The notes under the pieces are model-generated. The model saw nothing but the letters and a program-made list of their open reading frames with translations, made no database searches and was not told where the DNA came from. A stretch of DNA of 64,000 bases, taken from assembly GCF_016785085.1 (NCBI RefSeq), contig NZ_JAENHO010000007.1:496001-560000 (forward strand), given 5' to 3'. The DNA comes from Paractinoplanes lichenicola (GTDB lineage: Bacteria; Actinomycetota; Actinomycetes; Mycobacteriales; Micromonosporaceae). This document shows, in pieces, positions 16,756-27,460 of the stretch; position 1 is the first letter of the stretch; the number at the start of each line of letters is the position of its first letter. The position numbers and the translations under genes are program-made.

Positions 16756-17576
16756 ATGGCGACCATCGAGCGATACGCGGCCTTCACCGGCGACCCCGCG
16801 GGCGGCAACCCGGCCGGGGTGGTGCGGGACGCGTTCGACCTGGACGACGCGGCCATGCAGAAGATCGCGGCCGACGTCGGCTACTCGGAGACCGCGTTCG
16901 TCACCGCCGACCAGGGTGACGGCAACTATCGGGTGCGTTACTTCAGCCCGCTGGCCGAGGTGCCGTTCTGCGGGCACGCCACGGTCGCCACGGCGGTTGC
17001 GCTCGGGCCGGGTCAGTATTCGTTCACGACCAACGCCGGTGAGGTGCCTGTCACCGTCGACGACAACGGGCGGGCAACCCTGACCAGCGTGCCGCCGACG
17101 ATTCGGGAGCTGCCCACGCCGGCGCTCCAGGCGCTGCTCACGGCCTGCGCTGGGGCGCGGACGACCTCGACCCGGCCTTCGAGCCGCAGGTGGCGTACGC
17201 GGGGGCGCATCACCCCGTACTGGCCGCGCGGACCCGGCAGCGGCTGGCCGAACTCGACTACGACTTCGAGGCGCTCCAGGGGCTGATGCTGGCGCAGGAC
17301 TGGACCACGATCCAGCTCGTCTTCCGGACGGGCGAGACGACCTTCGACGTCCGCAACCCGTTCCCGGTCGGCGGGGTGGTCGAGGATCCGGCGACCGGGG
17401 CCGCGGCGGCCGCGCTGGGCGGCTATCTGCGCGCGCTCGATCTGGTGCCCGAGGCCGTCACCCTCGAGCTGCGGCAGGGCGACGACCTGGGCCGGCCCAG
17501 CCGCCTGACCGTCGCCATGTGGGCGGGCGACCCGAAGGTGCGGGTCAGCGGGAACGCGGTCCGGCTCGACTCCTAA
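16756..17576 (+). pseudogene. PhzF-family isomerase with a one-base frameshift
   Basis: The first frame (from ATG 16756) has the PhzF start ATIERYAAFTGDPAGGNPAG, the SETAFV motif and PFCGHATVATA. Near 17150 the protein continues only in the next frame (LRWGADDLDPAFEPQVAYAG, then GGVVEDPATGAAAAALGGYL) and ends at 17576. Adding one base at ACGGCCTGCG would give an intact 273-residue protein, the normal family length. The shift is therefore either a recent mutation or a sequencing error in a short C run. PhzF proteins are isomerases and hydrolases; the substrate here is unknown. Confidence 0.82.
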
Positions 17577-17588
17577 ACTCACCAGACG

Positions 17589-19217
<1,629 letters not shown>

Positions 19218-19223
<6 letters not shown>

Positions 19224-19460
19224 TGTTTTGCGACAAATTGGCTACAAAATCGGGCGAGTGATTCGAGGATTTCGTCGGCGGTCTTGGCCGGTGAGTGTCT
19301 TGGCCGGTGAGAATCCGAACCAGCGTTCGACCTGGTTGATCCAGGACGAACTGGTTGGGTGAACGTCAGCGATGTCGAATGCGGCGGACAGGCTGGTGAT
19401 GCCATTACGGTGGTAGTCACGGGTTCGCCGTTCGGGCATGCCCGGCATCATCGGTAGCAC
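19218..19460 (-). pseudogene. collapsed IS630-family transposase
   Basis: Three pieces of an IS630 transposase survive on the minus strand: YHRNGITSLSAAFDIAD, the catalytic-region HPTSSSWINQVERWFGF, and, in another frame, KTADEILESLARFCS. The stretches that normally separate them are missing, and a 16-base direct duplication (GTCTTGGCCGGTGAGT type, 19287-19317) sits at one join. The element is dead. Its position directly beside tnpB suggests an insertion hotspot after the ABC-F gene. Confidence 0.7.
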
Positions 19461-19595
19461 CGGCTGGGAACGCTCACGCCGGTGTTCGAGTTATGAGGCG
19501 AATTTTCCGGCGCGACACATTGGTGCGGTGACCACCGACGTTCGCCAGGTTCATGGGTGGTCGCGTGTTCAGTGGTCGTGTGACATGATGGTCGT

Positions 19596-21044
19596 ATGCC
19601 TGGACGTCGTAACGTTGCCACCGGCCCGGTCGTGCACCGCACCGCTCGGATCGGCCTGCGACTGACGCGGGCTCAACGGCAACGTTGTTTCGGGTTGCTG
19701 CGGGCGGGCGGTGACGTGTGGGCGTGCGTGCTGGAGATCAACGCCTGGCACCGCAGGCGTGGTGACAAACCGGTCGCCGGTTTCCCGGAGTTGTGCGGGC
19801 TGCTGTCGGCGTCGGGGCCGGGCACGTTCGGCGAACTTGACAGCGCCGGGGCGCGGTCGGTGCTGCGCCGATATTCCGACGCCTGGTTTTCTGCGGCCGC
19901 CCGCCGCAGAGCCGGCCACCACGAGGTCCGCTACCCGCGACGCCGGCGGGCCCTGATGCCGATCCGCTGGTATCACGGCACGTTCACGGTGTGCCGGCGG
20001 CAGGTACGCCTCCCCGCCGCGCGGGGCTGCCCGCCGGTGCTGGTCCGCCTGGACCGCACCGTGCCCTACCCGCCCGGCACCGTACGGTCGGTCACCCTGC
20101 TGTTCGACGCCGGCCGGTTATGGCTGGATGTCACCGCCGAACTCCCGGTCGCCACCTATCCACCCGGCACCGGACCCGACCCCGGCCGGGTGGCCGGAGT
20201 AGACCTGGGAATCATCCATCCTTACGCGGCCGCCAACCCGGCCGACGGCACCGGCCTGCTCATCTCCGGACGAGCCATCCGGGCCGAACACCGCCTGCAC
20301 CTGGCCGACACCAAAGCACGCCGCCGCGCGACCGCCCGTCGCGCCCCCAGCCCAGGCCAACGCGGGTCACGGCGGTGGCGCAAGATGCGGCGCCGGGCCC
20401 GGCTGGTCGAAGCCCGGCACCACCGCCGCACCCGCCAAGCCCTGCACGAAGCCACCACCACCCTGATCAGCTGGGCCGTCGAGCAGCGGATCGGCACCCT
20501 GACCGTCGGTGACCCCCGCGGGGTCCTGGACAAACCCGCCGGGCGGCGGCACAACCTGCGGCTACGGCAATGGCAGCTCGGCCGCACCCTGCACATCCTG
20601 CAGGACAAAGCTGCCCTGGCCGGGATCCGCGTCCATCTGGTCGACGAACGCGGCACGTCGTCGACCTGCCCCGCCTGCCACCAGAAGATCAGCAAACCCC
20701 GCGGCAGGACCATGACCTGCCCGCACTGTCGGTTCGCCGGGCATCGCGATCTCGCCGCGGCGTTCACCATCGCCACCCGCACCCAGGGCGGCGCCACCAC
20801 CACCCCCGCAAACCCGTGTTCCGGGGTGGTCACGCACCGTCGAGCCGGACGGCACCTGCCCGGTGCCGGCCCGGCACGGCGTGACCCACGCCGCCGACCG
20901 CCTCGGCCGGCAGCATTAGGGTCCCTTGGCCGGCGGAGGCCCGCCCCACCCTTACCGGTGGGGAGTCGCTCGCTCACACCCGTGAACGAGGATCCACAAC
21001 ACCACCGGACCCAACCCGGTCAACGTTCGTGGACACCGCACTAG
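19596..21044 (+). mobile_element. tnpB: solitary TnpB-family RNA-guided nuclease (IS605/IS1341 type)
   Basis: 482 residues. RuvC residues: D203 in AGVDLGI; the second position is D306 in TVGDPRG, not the usual Glu; a Glu follows 45 residues later (E351, VDERGTSSTC); and D385 in GHRDLAAAF. A four-Cys zinc finger (CPAC...CPHC) lies between. About 98 low-complexity residues follow the last motif; in TnpB loci this 3' stretch encodes the guide (omega) RNA, so the CDS and RNA may overlap. No tnpA is present. The split-Glu layout resembles Fanzor and a subset of TnpB with a relocated catalytic Glu. It is a single gene rather than a full element as far as I can see. Confidence 0.85.
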
Positions 21045-21886
21045 TCGAGCGGGATCGTCGCCCGCACGCCGCTCAGCCCGACGGCGGGCCACGTCACGAC
21101 CAGGTCGAGCACCTCGCCGGGCGGGCGGAGCAGGGCGAACTCCGAGGAGGCGAAGAAGTCGCCCGCCTCACCCTGATACGGGTCGAGGTGCACCGCCTCG
21201 CGGTCGCGCAGCACGGCGATCGTGGCGCCCCACGGCCCGTGGGTGTCGACCGGCAACCGGATCCGGGCGTGGCTCTGCACCACCATCGACAGGACGCCGT
21301 CCACATCGGTGAGACGGCTGAGCACCACCACGCCGTCCTGGTCGCGGGCCAGCACCCGGGGCCGGGCACAGATCCGGCCGGTCTCCAGCGGCGGCTCGTC
21401 GAGGAAATCGGTGGCCGGCAGGTGGCGTACCCCCACGGGAACCGGGGCCATGAAGACCGGCGCCTCCCAGACCGACGCGCACCCCTGCTCGACCTCGTCG
21501 CGGGCGGGCAGCGGCAGCACGGTCGTGAACTCCGGGAAGCCGATCTCGGGCCAGGCCAGCACCAGCCGGAACTCGTCGTAGCAGGCGGGGAACCGGGTCC
21601 GGGTGCGCCACATCGCGCCGTCGGAGGAGACCGCGCCGTACTCCCAGCGGGCGCGGCCGGTGTCGTCGAGCCGGCCCACCCGCAGGTCGACCCCTTCGTC
21701 GTACGGGGGAAGGAAGTGTCTGGCCGCCCGCGGGCCGGGGACGCCGCGCCGGGCGATCAGCTCGACCTCCAGGCCGGACGGACGCGCGATGATCTGAACC
21801 ACGCCGACGGTCAGCGCCGGGTCACGAACGAGCAGCCCAGCGCGGTGCGCCGGCACCCCCAGGAGCGCGTCTGGCAGCATGCGCAC
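21041..21886 (-). CDS. conserved hypothetical protein, 281 aa
   Basis: The protein starts MRMLPDALLGVPAHRAGLLV and is complete, with few cysteines, no signal peptide and no transmembrane helix. It alternates strands with Trp/Phe-rich segments (EFRLVLAWPEIGFPEFTTVL and VLDLVVTWPAVGLSGVRATI), suggesting two similar beta-sandwich halves. I do not recognise a family. It overlaps the end of the convergent tnpB gene by four bases, so the TnpB element may have landed immediately behind it. Confidence 0.65.
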   Translation of the reverse strand: MRMLPDALLGVPAHRAGLLVRDPALTVGVVQIIARPSGLEVELIARRGVPGPRAARHFLPPYDEGVDLRVGRLDDTGRARWEYGAVSSDGAMWRTRTRFPACYDEFRLVLAWPEIGFPEFTTVLPLPARDEVEQGCASVWEAPVFMAPVPVGVRHLPATDFLDEPPLETGRICARPRVLARDQDGVVVLSRLTDVDGVLSMVVQSHARIRLPVDTHGPWGATIAVLRDREAVHLDPYQGEAGDFFASSEFALLRPPGEVLDLVVTWPAVGLSGVRATIPLD

Positions 21887-21968
21887 ACCGTAGTACCCGG
21901 CGCGCGGTTCATGTTCTCTCGACTTGGGGAACTACCGTCGGCGAGGTAGGCCTGATGAGGAGATGCCG

Positions 21969-23273
21969 ATGGCGGCGAAGCGCCTTTTCGTGTCCGCGCT
22001 GGTCGCGGTGGTGGGGCTGACCGGGTGCAGCATCGTCCCGCTCGAGGAGGAACGTCCGGCGCGCCGGGGCTCCGGCAACGACACGGTCACCGCGGCCCTG
22101 ACCGATGTGGAGCGGTTCTGGACGGCGCAGTTCGGCAGCGTCGCCGGCGGCGACAAGTTCACCAAGGTGCAGGGCGGCTACTTCCCCTACTCGCAGGCCG
22201 ACCCGCCGCCGGCGTGCGGGGGCCAGCAGGCCTCGTACGAGCCGAACGCCTTCTACTGCCCGCCCGACGACTTCATCGCGTGGGACGCGCAGCAGCTCAT
22301 CCCCCAGCTCGAGGACGACTACGGCCCGCTGCTGGTCGGCGTGGTGATGGCCCACGAGTACGGGCACGCCATCCAGACCCGGCTCGGCGACACCGAGCAG
22401 CCCACGGTCGTGCTCGAGCAGCAGGCCGACTGCTACGCCGGGGCCTGGCTGGCCGAGGTGCTGGCGGGCAAGTCGACGGCGTTCAAGGACGTGACGCCCG
22501 CGCAGCTCGACGACGCCGTGGCGGGCGTGCTGACGCTGCGCGACCAGCCCGGCACCCCGGCCCAGGCCGAGGGCGCGCACGGCAACGCGTTCGACCGCGT
22601 CCGCGCGCTCCAGGACGGCGTCGAGGAGGGCGTGACCACCTGCGCCGGCTACAACGCGCGCAACCTGCCCGTCACCGAGGTGCCGTTCACCAGCCGCGAG
22701 GACGCCGCGACGGGTGGCAACCTGCCCTACGACCAGGCGGTCTCGGCCCTCGCCGACGACGCCCAGGAGTACTGGCAGCGGGCGTACCCGAGCCTGGCCG
22801 GGGCGCAGTGGGCCGACCTGGCGGTGCAGCCGTTCCGGGCCGGCAACCCGCCCGGCTGCCCGCAGCCCGACGCGTCGGCCGAGGGCCGGGCGTTCTACTG
22901 CCGCGACGGCGACTTCGTGGCGTTCGACAGCAGCGAGCTCGGCCCGGCCCTGCACCAGCGGATCGGCGACTACGCGATCGGCATGCTGATGGGTGACCTG
23001 TTCGCCCGGGCCGCGCAGGACCGCCGCGGCGAGTCCACCCGGTCGGAGCAGGGCCAGCTGACCGTGGACTGCCTGGCCGGCTCGTGGACGAACGACATCC
23101 TGCGGCGGGAGCGGGGCGCCTCGCTCACGCTCTCCCCCGGCGACCTCGACGAGGCCGTGACGGCGCTGCTGGCCTTCGGCCGGGCCACCGAGGGCGGCGG
23201 CCCGACCGCTTTCGACCGGATCGCCGCCTATCGCGAGGGCGTGCTCAAGGGCCTGCGGGCCTGCGTCAGCTAG
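21969..23273 (+). CDS. lipoprotein neutral zinc metallopeptidase (YpfJ/COG2321-like)
   Basis: 434 residues from ATG 21969, chosen because GAGGAG lies six bases upstream. A lipoprotein signal peptide ends in LTGC, so the mature protein is attached to the outer face of the membrane. The zinc site is HEYGH (about residue 128), followed by an Asp/Glu-containing EQQADCYAGAWLAE that supplies the third ligand, the pattern of this zincin family. A second half repeats the Phe/Tyr-rich layout without the HExxH motif. The substrate is unknown. The last eight bases overlap the end of the convergent amidohydrolase gene. Confidence 0.85.
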   Translation: MAAKRLFVSALVAVVGLTGCSIVPLEEERPARRGSGNDTVTAALTDVERFWTAQFGSVAGGDKFTKVQGGYFPYSQADPPPACGGQQASYEPNAFYCPPDDFIAWDAQQLIPQLEDDYGPLLVGVVMAHEYGHAIQTRLGDTEQPTVVLEQQADCYAGAWLAEVLAGKSTAFKDVTPAQLDDAVAGVLTLRDQPGTPAQAEGAHGNAFDRVRALQDGVEEGVTTCAGYNARNLPVTEVPFTSREDAATGGNLPYDQAVSALADDAQEYWQRAYPSLAGAQWADLAVQPFRAGNPPGCPQPDASAEGRAFYCRDGDFVAFDSSELGPALHQRIGDYAIGMLMGDLFARAAQDRRGESTRSEQGQLTVDCLAGSWTNDILRRERGASLTLSPGDLDEAVTALLAFGRATEGGGPTAFDRIAAYREGVLKGLRACVS

Positions 23274-24030
23274 AGATCAGCGTGGCGAGGACGTCGGCCA
23301 GGTCGCCGAGGCCCTCGTGCGGGTCGCCGCCGGGCTCGGTCATGTAGGTGTCGCGGCGGATCTCGACCATCAGCGCCGAGACCCGCTGGTCCTTGCCGTA
23401 ATAGGTCAGCGGCACGTAGGCGCCGGCGAACGGGGTGTCGACGGCCGTCTCGTAGCCGCCGAACGCCTTGCGGGCCGCAATCACCAGCGACGCCGGGGTG
23501 TGGAAGTCGTCGGTGCCCAGGCAGACCGGCGGGCGCGGGCCGTCGCCGTGCAGCTCGTAGGGCAGCGCCACCGTCGGGTAGGAGTGCACGTCGACGATCA
23601 GGGCGCGTCCCGTGGCGGCCAGCCGCTCGGTCACCAGAGCCTCAATTCCTTCCCCGTACGGGTGGAAGTGCTCGTCGAGCAGGTCACGATGCTCGCCGTC
23701 GGGGCGCAAGCGCCGGCCCGCGTAGCCGTGCGTGTAGACGGCCCCCATCCCCACGGCGCGCATCTCCTCGCGCTCGTCGGGGAACCGTTCCGGATCCACG
23801 ACCAGGCGCGACAGCCCGTTGGCGAAGATCCACGGCCGTACGGGGGCGGTGTCGGCGGCCCGCAGCGCGATCAGGTCGGTGTGCGCGTCGGTCAGGTTGT
23901 CGAGCTCGTCGGTCAGCTCGGCGTCGTCGGGCAGCAGGCCGGCCCGGGCCCGCTCGGTGAGCTCCCGTGACGCGTGCGGCACGTGGAGGATCACCGGCGA
24001 GCCCGGGTCGCCGGGCAACACATGGAACAC
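23266..24030 (-). CDS. N-formylglutamate amidohydrolase
   Basis: 254 residues with ILHVPHASRELTERAR near the start and an HSYPTVALPYELHGDGP segment in the middle, the conserved metal-binding and active-site regions of the family. It would hydrolyse N-formyl-L-glutamate to formate and glutamate, the last step of one histidine degradation route. No other hut genes are present. It starts six bases downstream of the glutamine synthetase stop, so glutamate released here could feed the same synthetase; this is an inference from the operon. Confidence 0.87.
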   Translation of the reverse strand: MFHVLPGDPGSPVILHVPHASRELTERARAGLLPDDAELTDELDNLTDAHTDLIALRAADTAPVRPWIFANGLSRLVVDPERFPDEREEMRAVGMGAVYTHGYAGRRLRPDGEHRDLLDEHFHPYGEGIEALVTERLAATGRALIVDVHSYPTVALPYELHGDGPRPPVCLGTDDFHTPASLVIAARKAFGGYETAVDTPFAGAYVPLTYYGKDQRVSALMVEIRRDTYMTEPGGDPHEGLGDLADVLATLISS

Positions 24031-24036
24031 GGGGAC

Positions 24037-25047
24037 TTACTCGGCCAGGGCCGAGCACACCGTGTTGACGATCAGGCGGGTCACGACGTACGGGTCGCAG
24101 TTGGCGTTGGGCCGGCGGTCCTCGATGTAACCCTTGCCGTCCTTCTCCACCTGCCACGGGATGCGCACCGAGGCGCCGCGGTCGGAGACGCCGTAGCTGT
24201 ACTTGCTCCACGGCGCGGTCTCGTGCATGCCGGTCAGCCGCTCGTCGATGCCGGCGCCGTACCCGGCGACGTGCTCCTCGAGCTTGCCCGGGGCGCCCAT
24301 CGACTCGCAGGCCGCGATGATCGCCTTGTAGTCCTCGCGCATGGCCTTGGTCGAGAAGTTGGTGTGCGCGCCGGCGCCGTTCCAGTCGCCCTTGACCGGC
24401 TTGGGGTCGAGGGTCGCGGAGACGTTGTAGTCCTCGGCGACGCGGTAGAGCAGCCACCGGGCGATCCACAGCTCGTCGGCGACCTGCGGGGCGGCCACCG
24501 GGCCGACCTGGAACTCCCACTGGCCGGGCATGACCTCGGCGTTGATGCCGGACAGGTGCAGGCCGGCCTCCAGGCACAGGTCCATGTGGGCCTCGACGAT
24601 CGCGCGGCCGAAGACCTCGTCCGCGCCGACGCCGCAGTAGTAGCCGCCCTGCGGGGCCGGGTAGCCGCCGCCGATCGGGAAGCCGAGCGGGCGGCCGTCC
24701 TTGAAGAACGTGTATTCCTGCTCGATGCCGAAGATCGGCTCCTGGCCGGCGAACTTCTCCGCGACCTCGGCGCACGCGGCGCGGGTGTTCGTCGGGTGCG
24801 GGGTGCCGTCGATCAGCAGCACCTCACACATGACCAGCACGTTCTTGCCCCCGCGGATCGGGTCGGGGCAGGTGAAGACCGGCTTGAGCACGCAGTCGGA
24901 CTTGTCGCCGGGCGCCTGGTTGGTGCTGGAGCCGTCGAAGCCCCAGATCGGCAGCTCCGCGCCGTCCTCGACGATCTTGGTCTTCGAGCGCAGCTTGGCG
25001 GTCGGCTGCGTGCCGTCGACCCAGATGTATTCAGCCTTGAACGGCAA
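24037..25047 (-). CDS. glnII: glutamine synthetase, type II (eukaryotic-like)
   Basis: 336 residues from a TTG at 25047. The TTG is chosen because AAGGAG sits six bases upstream and the protein then starts LPFKAEYIWVDGTQP, the family start. Conserved blocks are WGFDGSSTNQAPGDKSDC, FGIEQEYTFFKDG, and GDWNGAGAHTNFSTKAMRED, with the Glu pairs that bind the metal ions. It makes glutamine from glutamate, ammonia and ATP. GlnII is the second synthetase of actinomycetes and rhizobia, often induced by nitrogen limitation. A GlnR-like box lies about 100 bases upstream. The length equals the usual GlnII size. Confidence 0.95.
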   Translation of the reverse strand: MPFKAEYIWVDGTQPTAKLRSKTKIVEDGAELPIWGFDGSSTNQAPGDKSDCVLKPVFTCPDPIRGGKNVLVMCEVLLIDGTPHPTNTRAACAEVAEKFAGQEPIFGIEQEYTFFKDGRPLGFPIGGGYPAPQGGYYCGVGADEVFGRAIVEAHMDLCLEAGLHLSGINAEVMPGQWEFQVGPVAAPQVADELWIARWLLYRVAEDYNVSATLDPKPVKGDWNGAGAHTNFSTKAMREDYKAIIAACESMGAPGKLEEHVAGYGAGIDERLTGMHETAPWSKYSYGVSDRGASVRIPWQVEKDGKGYIEDRRPNANCDPYVVTRLIVNTVCSALAE

Positions 25048-25148
25048 AGCGGTCTCCTTGCGTGAGGGCGTTCCGGACCCGCAGAAGGCTACCGACGGAC
25101 GGTCACTCTGAGTGCTCCCGGCCCGTGAGAGGATCACCACGCTCCGCG

Positions 25149-25164
25149 TTAACACAGGGGAAAC
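25149..25164 (+). promoter_or_regulatory. candidate GlnR box upstream of glnII
   Basis: TTAAC-n6-GAAAC fits the actinobacterial GlnR half-pair gTnAc-n6-GaAAc with one mismatch at the weak first base. It is 102 bases upstream of the glnII start, between it and the divergent chemoreceptor gene. A second pair, common in strong GlnR sites, is not evident. Confidence 0.4.
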
Positions 25165-25222
25165 ACTGGGCGTTTCGCGGGTTTTCATCCGGATGAGGGG
25201 GACGACGCCTTAGCTTCGGAGC

Positions 25223-26839
25223 GTGCGGTTCTTGAGCAGCTTGGGCATCGGGGTGCGGCTGGCGGGCGCGTTCGTCGGCGTGTGCCTGTGCATGGTGATC
25301 GCGCTCGGGATCGGGCTGTGGGGGCAGAGCAGCGCCTCGGCGGCCACCGAACGCCTCGCGGTCGCGAGCGACATGCGCGGCCAGGCCATCACGGCCGAAT
25401 ACCGCACCGCCGACCTCAACGGCTGGCAGAACGGCTACGCCTTCGACATCCTGCGCGGCGTGCCCGACGCGGCCTCGGACGCCGTCGGGCAGCGCAAGAA
25501 CTTCGTCGCGGCGAGCGAGACCTTCCAGCAGAGCCTGACCGCCCTCCGCGACGCCGACCTCTCCGCCGATCAGGATGCCGCCCTGGCCGTCGCCGAGAAC
25601 GCTTTCAAGCAGTACATGTCGGTCGACGACGAGGTCATCCGGTTGTTCCGGGCGGGCACGCCGAGCGCCGTGAAGCAGGCCGGCGAGCTGGCCGCGGGCG
25701 AGTCGACCGAGCAGATGCGCGCCATCATCACGGCCATCGACACGCTCACGAAGCTCGCCGTCGAGCAGGCCGCCGCCGCCCGGTCCGACGCGCGGTCGGC
25801 CGCCGCCACCGCCCGCGACTTCATGCTCGTGGCCGGGCTGATCGCCCTGGCCCTGGCCGCCCTGCTGGCCTATCTGGTCACGCGAAGCATCACCGGCCCG
25901 CTCGGGGCCACGGTCGAGACCCTGCGTCAGGTCGCGGACAAGAACCTGACCGTACGGGCCCCCGACGGCGGGCGCGACGAGCTCGGGGTCATGGGGCGGG
26001 CGCTCAACAGCACGCTCGAGGTGCTGCTGCACGCGTTCAGCCGGATCAGCGACCACAGCCGTACGCTCTCGGGCGCCTCCACCGAGCTCAGCACCACCTC
26101 GACCCGGATCGCCGAGGCCGCGTCCGACGCGTCCGGCCAGTCCGACCGGGTGGCGTCGTCGGCCGAGGAGGTCTCGCGCAGCGTGCAGACCGTGGCCGCG
26201 GGCACCGAGCAGATGAACGCGGCCATCCGCGAGATCTCGGGCAGCGCCAGCCAGGCGGCGGCCGTCGCGGCCAGCGGCGTGGACAGCGCCCGCGAGGCCG
26301 GCGAGACGATCGGCCAGCTCGGCCGGTCCAGCGCCGAGATCGGCGAGGTCGTCAAGCTGATCACCGCGATCGCCGAGCAGACCAACCTGCTCGCGCTGAA
26401 CGCGACGATCGAGGCGGCCCGGGCGGGCGAGTCCGGCAAGGGCTTCGCGGTCGTGGCCAGCGAGGTCAAGGACCTGGCCCAGGAGACGGCCAAGGCCACC
26501 GAGGAGATCGCGGGCCGGGTACAGGCCATCCAGGCCGACACAACGGCCGCGATCAGCGCGATCGACCGGATCAGCGGCATCATCGGCTCGGTCAACGAGC
26601 ACTCGACGACGATCGCCGCCGCGGTCGAGGAGCAGACCGCGACGACGGCCGAGATGAGCCGCAACATCGTCGAGGCGGCCACCGGCTCGGGCGAGATCGC
26701 CCAGAACGTCTCCGGCGTGGCCACGGCGGCCCAGGTGACGTCGGCCGGGGTGGCCGAGGCGCAGGAGACGGCCGAGCGCCTCGAGACGATGTCGCACGAG
26801 CTGCGCGAGATCGTCGACCAGTTCCAGCTGACCCGTTAG
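25223..26839 (+). CDS. methyl-accepting chemotaxis protein
   Basis: 538 residues. The first transmembrane helix is at about 8-32 (VRLAGAFVGVCLCMVIALGI), then comes a helical sensory domain of about 160 residues (4HB type). The second helix is LVAGLIALALAALLAYLVT near 193-215. A HAMP domain (SITGPLGATVETLRQVADKN) and the cytoplasmic signalling coiled coil follow, with the hairpin tip AIAEQTNLLALNATIEAARA. It would pass a ligand signal to CheA/CheW, none of which lie in the window, so it may control another output. The start is a GTG with GGAG two bases away, which is tight. Confidence 0.9.
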   Translation: MRFLSSLGIGVRLAGAFVGVCLCMVIALGIGLWGQSSASAATERLAVASDMRGQAITAEYRTADLNGWQNGYAFDILRGVPDAASDAVGQRKNFVAASETFQQSLTALRDADLSADQDAALAVAENAFKQYMSVDDEVIRLFRAGTPSAVKQAGELAAGESTEQMRAIITAIDTLTKLAVEQAAAARSDARSAAATARDFMLVAGLIALALAALLAYLVTRSITGPLGATVETLRQVADKNLTVRAPDGGRDELGVMGRALNSTLEVLLHAFSRISDHSRTLSGASTELSTTSTRIAEAASDASGQSDRVASSAEEVSRSVQTVAAGTEQMNAAIREISGSASQAAAVAASGVDSAREAGETIGQLGRSSAEIGEVVKLITAIAEQTNLLALNATIEAARAGESGKGFAVVASEVKDLAQETAKATEEIAGRVQAIQADTTAAISAIDRISGIIGSVNEHSTTIAAAVEEQTATTAEMSRNIVEAATGSGEIAQNVSGVATAAQVTSAGVAEAQETAERLETMSHELREIVDQFQLTR

Positions 26840-27345
26840 CGGTGGCCGTAGCCCACGTCGTCGAAGGCCCGGTGGTGCGACGCGATGACCGGGACGGCGG
26901 CCGCGGCGACCTCGCGGACCCGGGCGTCGGCGCCGCTCACGGCCTCCTGGCGGGCGCCCTTGAGGGCCTTGGCGTGCCCGGCCATCTGGGTCGAGACGTA
27001 GAGCGGGTCGAACAGGCTGGGCGGCGTCACCTCGTACCGGGCCCCGATCGCCTGCTGCTTCTTGCTCGGCTCGTCGGGCAGGCGCACCCGCACGAGGGCC
27101 GCGACCCGGATGACCTCGGCGTCCATCGCCATGTGGTCGCGCACGAGCGTGGCCGCCAGGGCGCGGATGCCGGGGCTGGGCGACTTCTGCCCGGCGAGCC
27201 GGCCGCCGGCGATCTCGGCCAGATTGGTCTGATGGGCGACACGCAGGAACGTGGCGTCCCGGTCGGCGACACTGGCCAGGGCCGCGGCCGGGGCGGGCAG
27301 TAGCGCCCCGACCAGCGCGGCGGTGGCCACGGTTGTACGGAACAT
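26836..27345 (-). CDS. secreted DUF4142 protein
   Basis: 169 residues with a signal peptide (FRTTVATAALVGALLPAPAA, cleavage after AAALA). The mature part is a four-helix DUF4142 domain (FLRVAHQTNLAEIAGGRLAG and HMAMDAEVIRVAALVRVRLP), a ferritin-like fold. There is no iron ligand set that I can recognise. DUF4142 proteins are often cell-envelope or stress proteins of unknown function. It overlaps the end of the convergent chemoreceptor by four bases. Confidence 0.82.
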   Translation of the reverse strand: MFRTTVATAALVGALLPAPAAALASVADRDATFLRVAHQTNLAEIAGGRLAGQKSPSPGIRALAATLVRDHMAMDAEVIRVAALVRVRLPDEPSKKQQAIGARYEVTPPSLFDPLYVSTQMAGHAKALKGARQEAVSGADARVREVAAAAVPVIASHHRAFDDVGYGHR

Positions 27346-27460
27346 TTCGGGCCTCCCTCACATATCGGATACCGGGTACCCGGGCCCGGACCCGCTATGC
27401 GCGGACGGCGAGATTTTGTGGCGCTCCGCAACGAGGTGATCACGTGGCACTATGCCAGGC

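Noticed and set aside
25103..27361. Minus-strand open frame of 752 codons
   Set aside because: It is the opposite-strand shadow of the chemoreceptor and DUF4142 genes, with repetitive composition typical of high-GC shadows.
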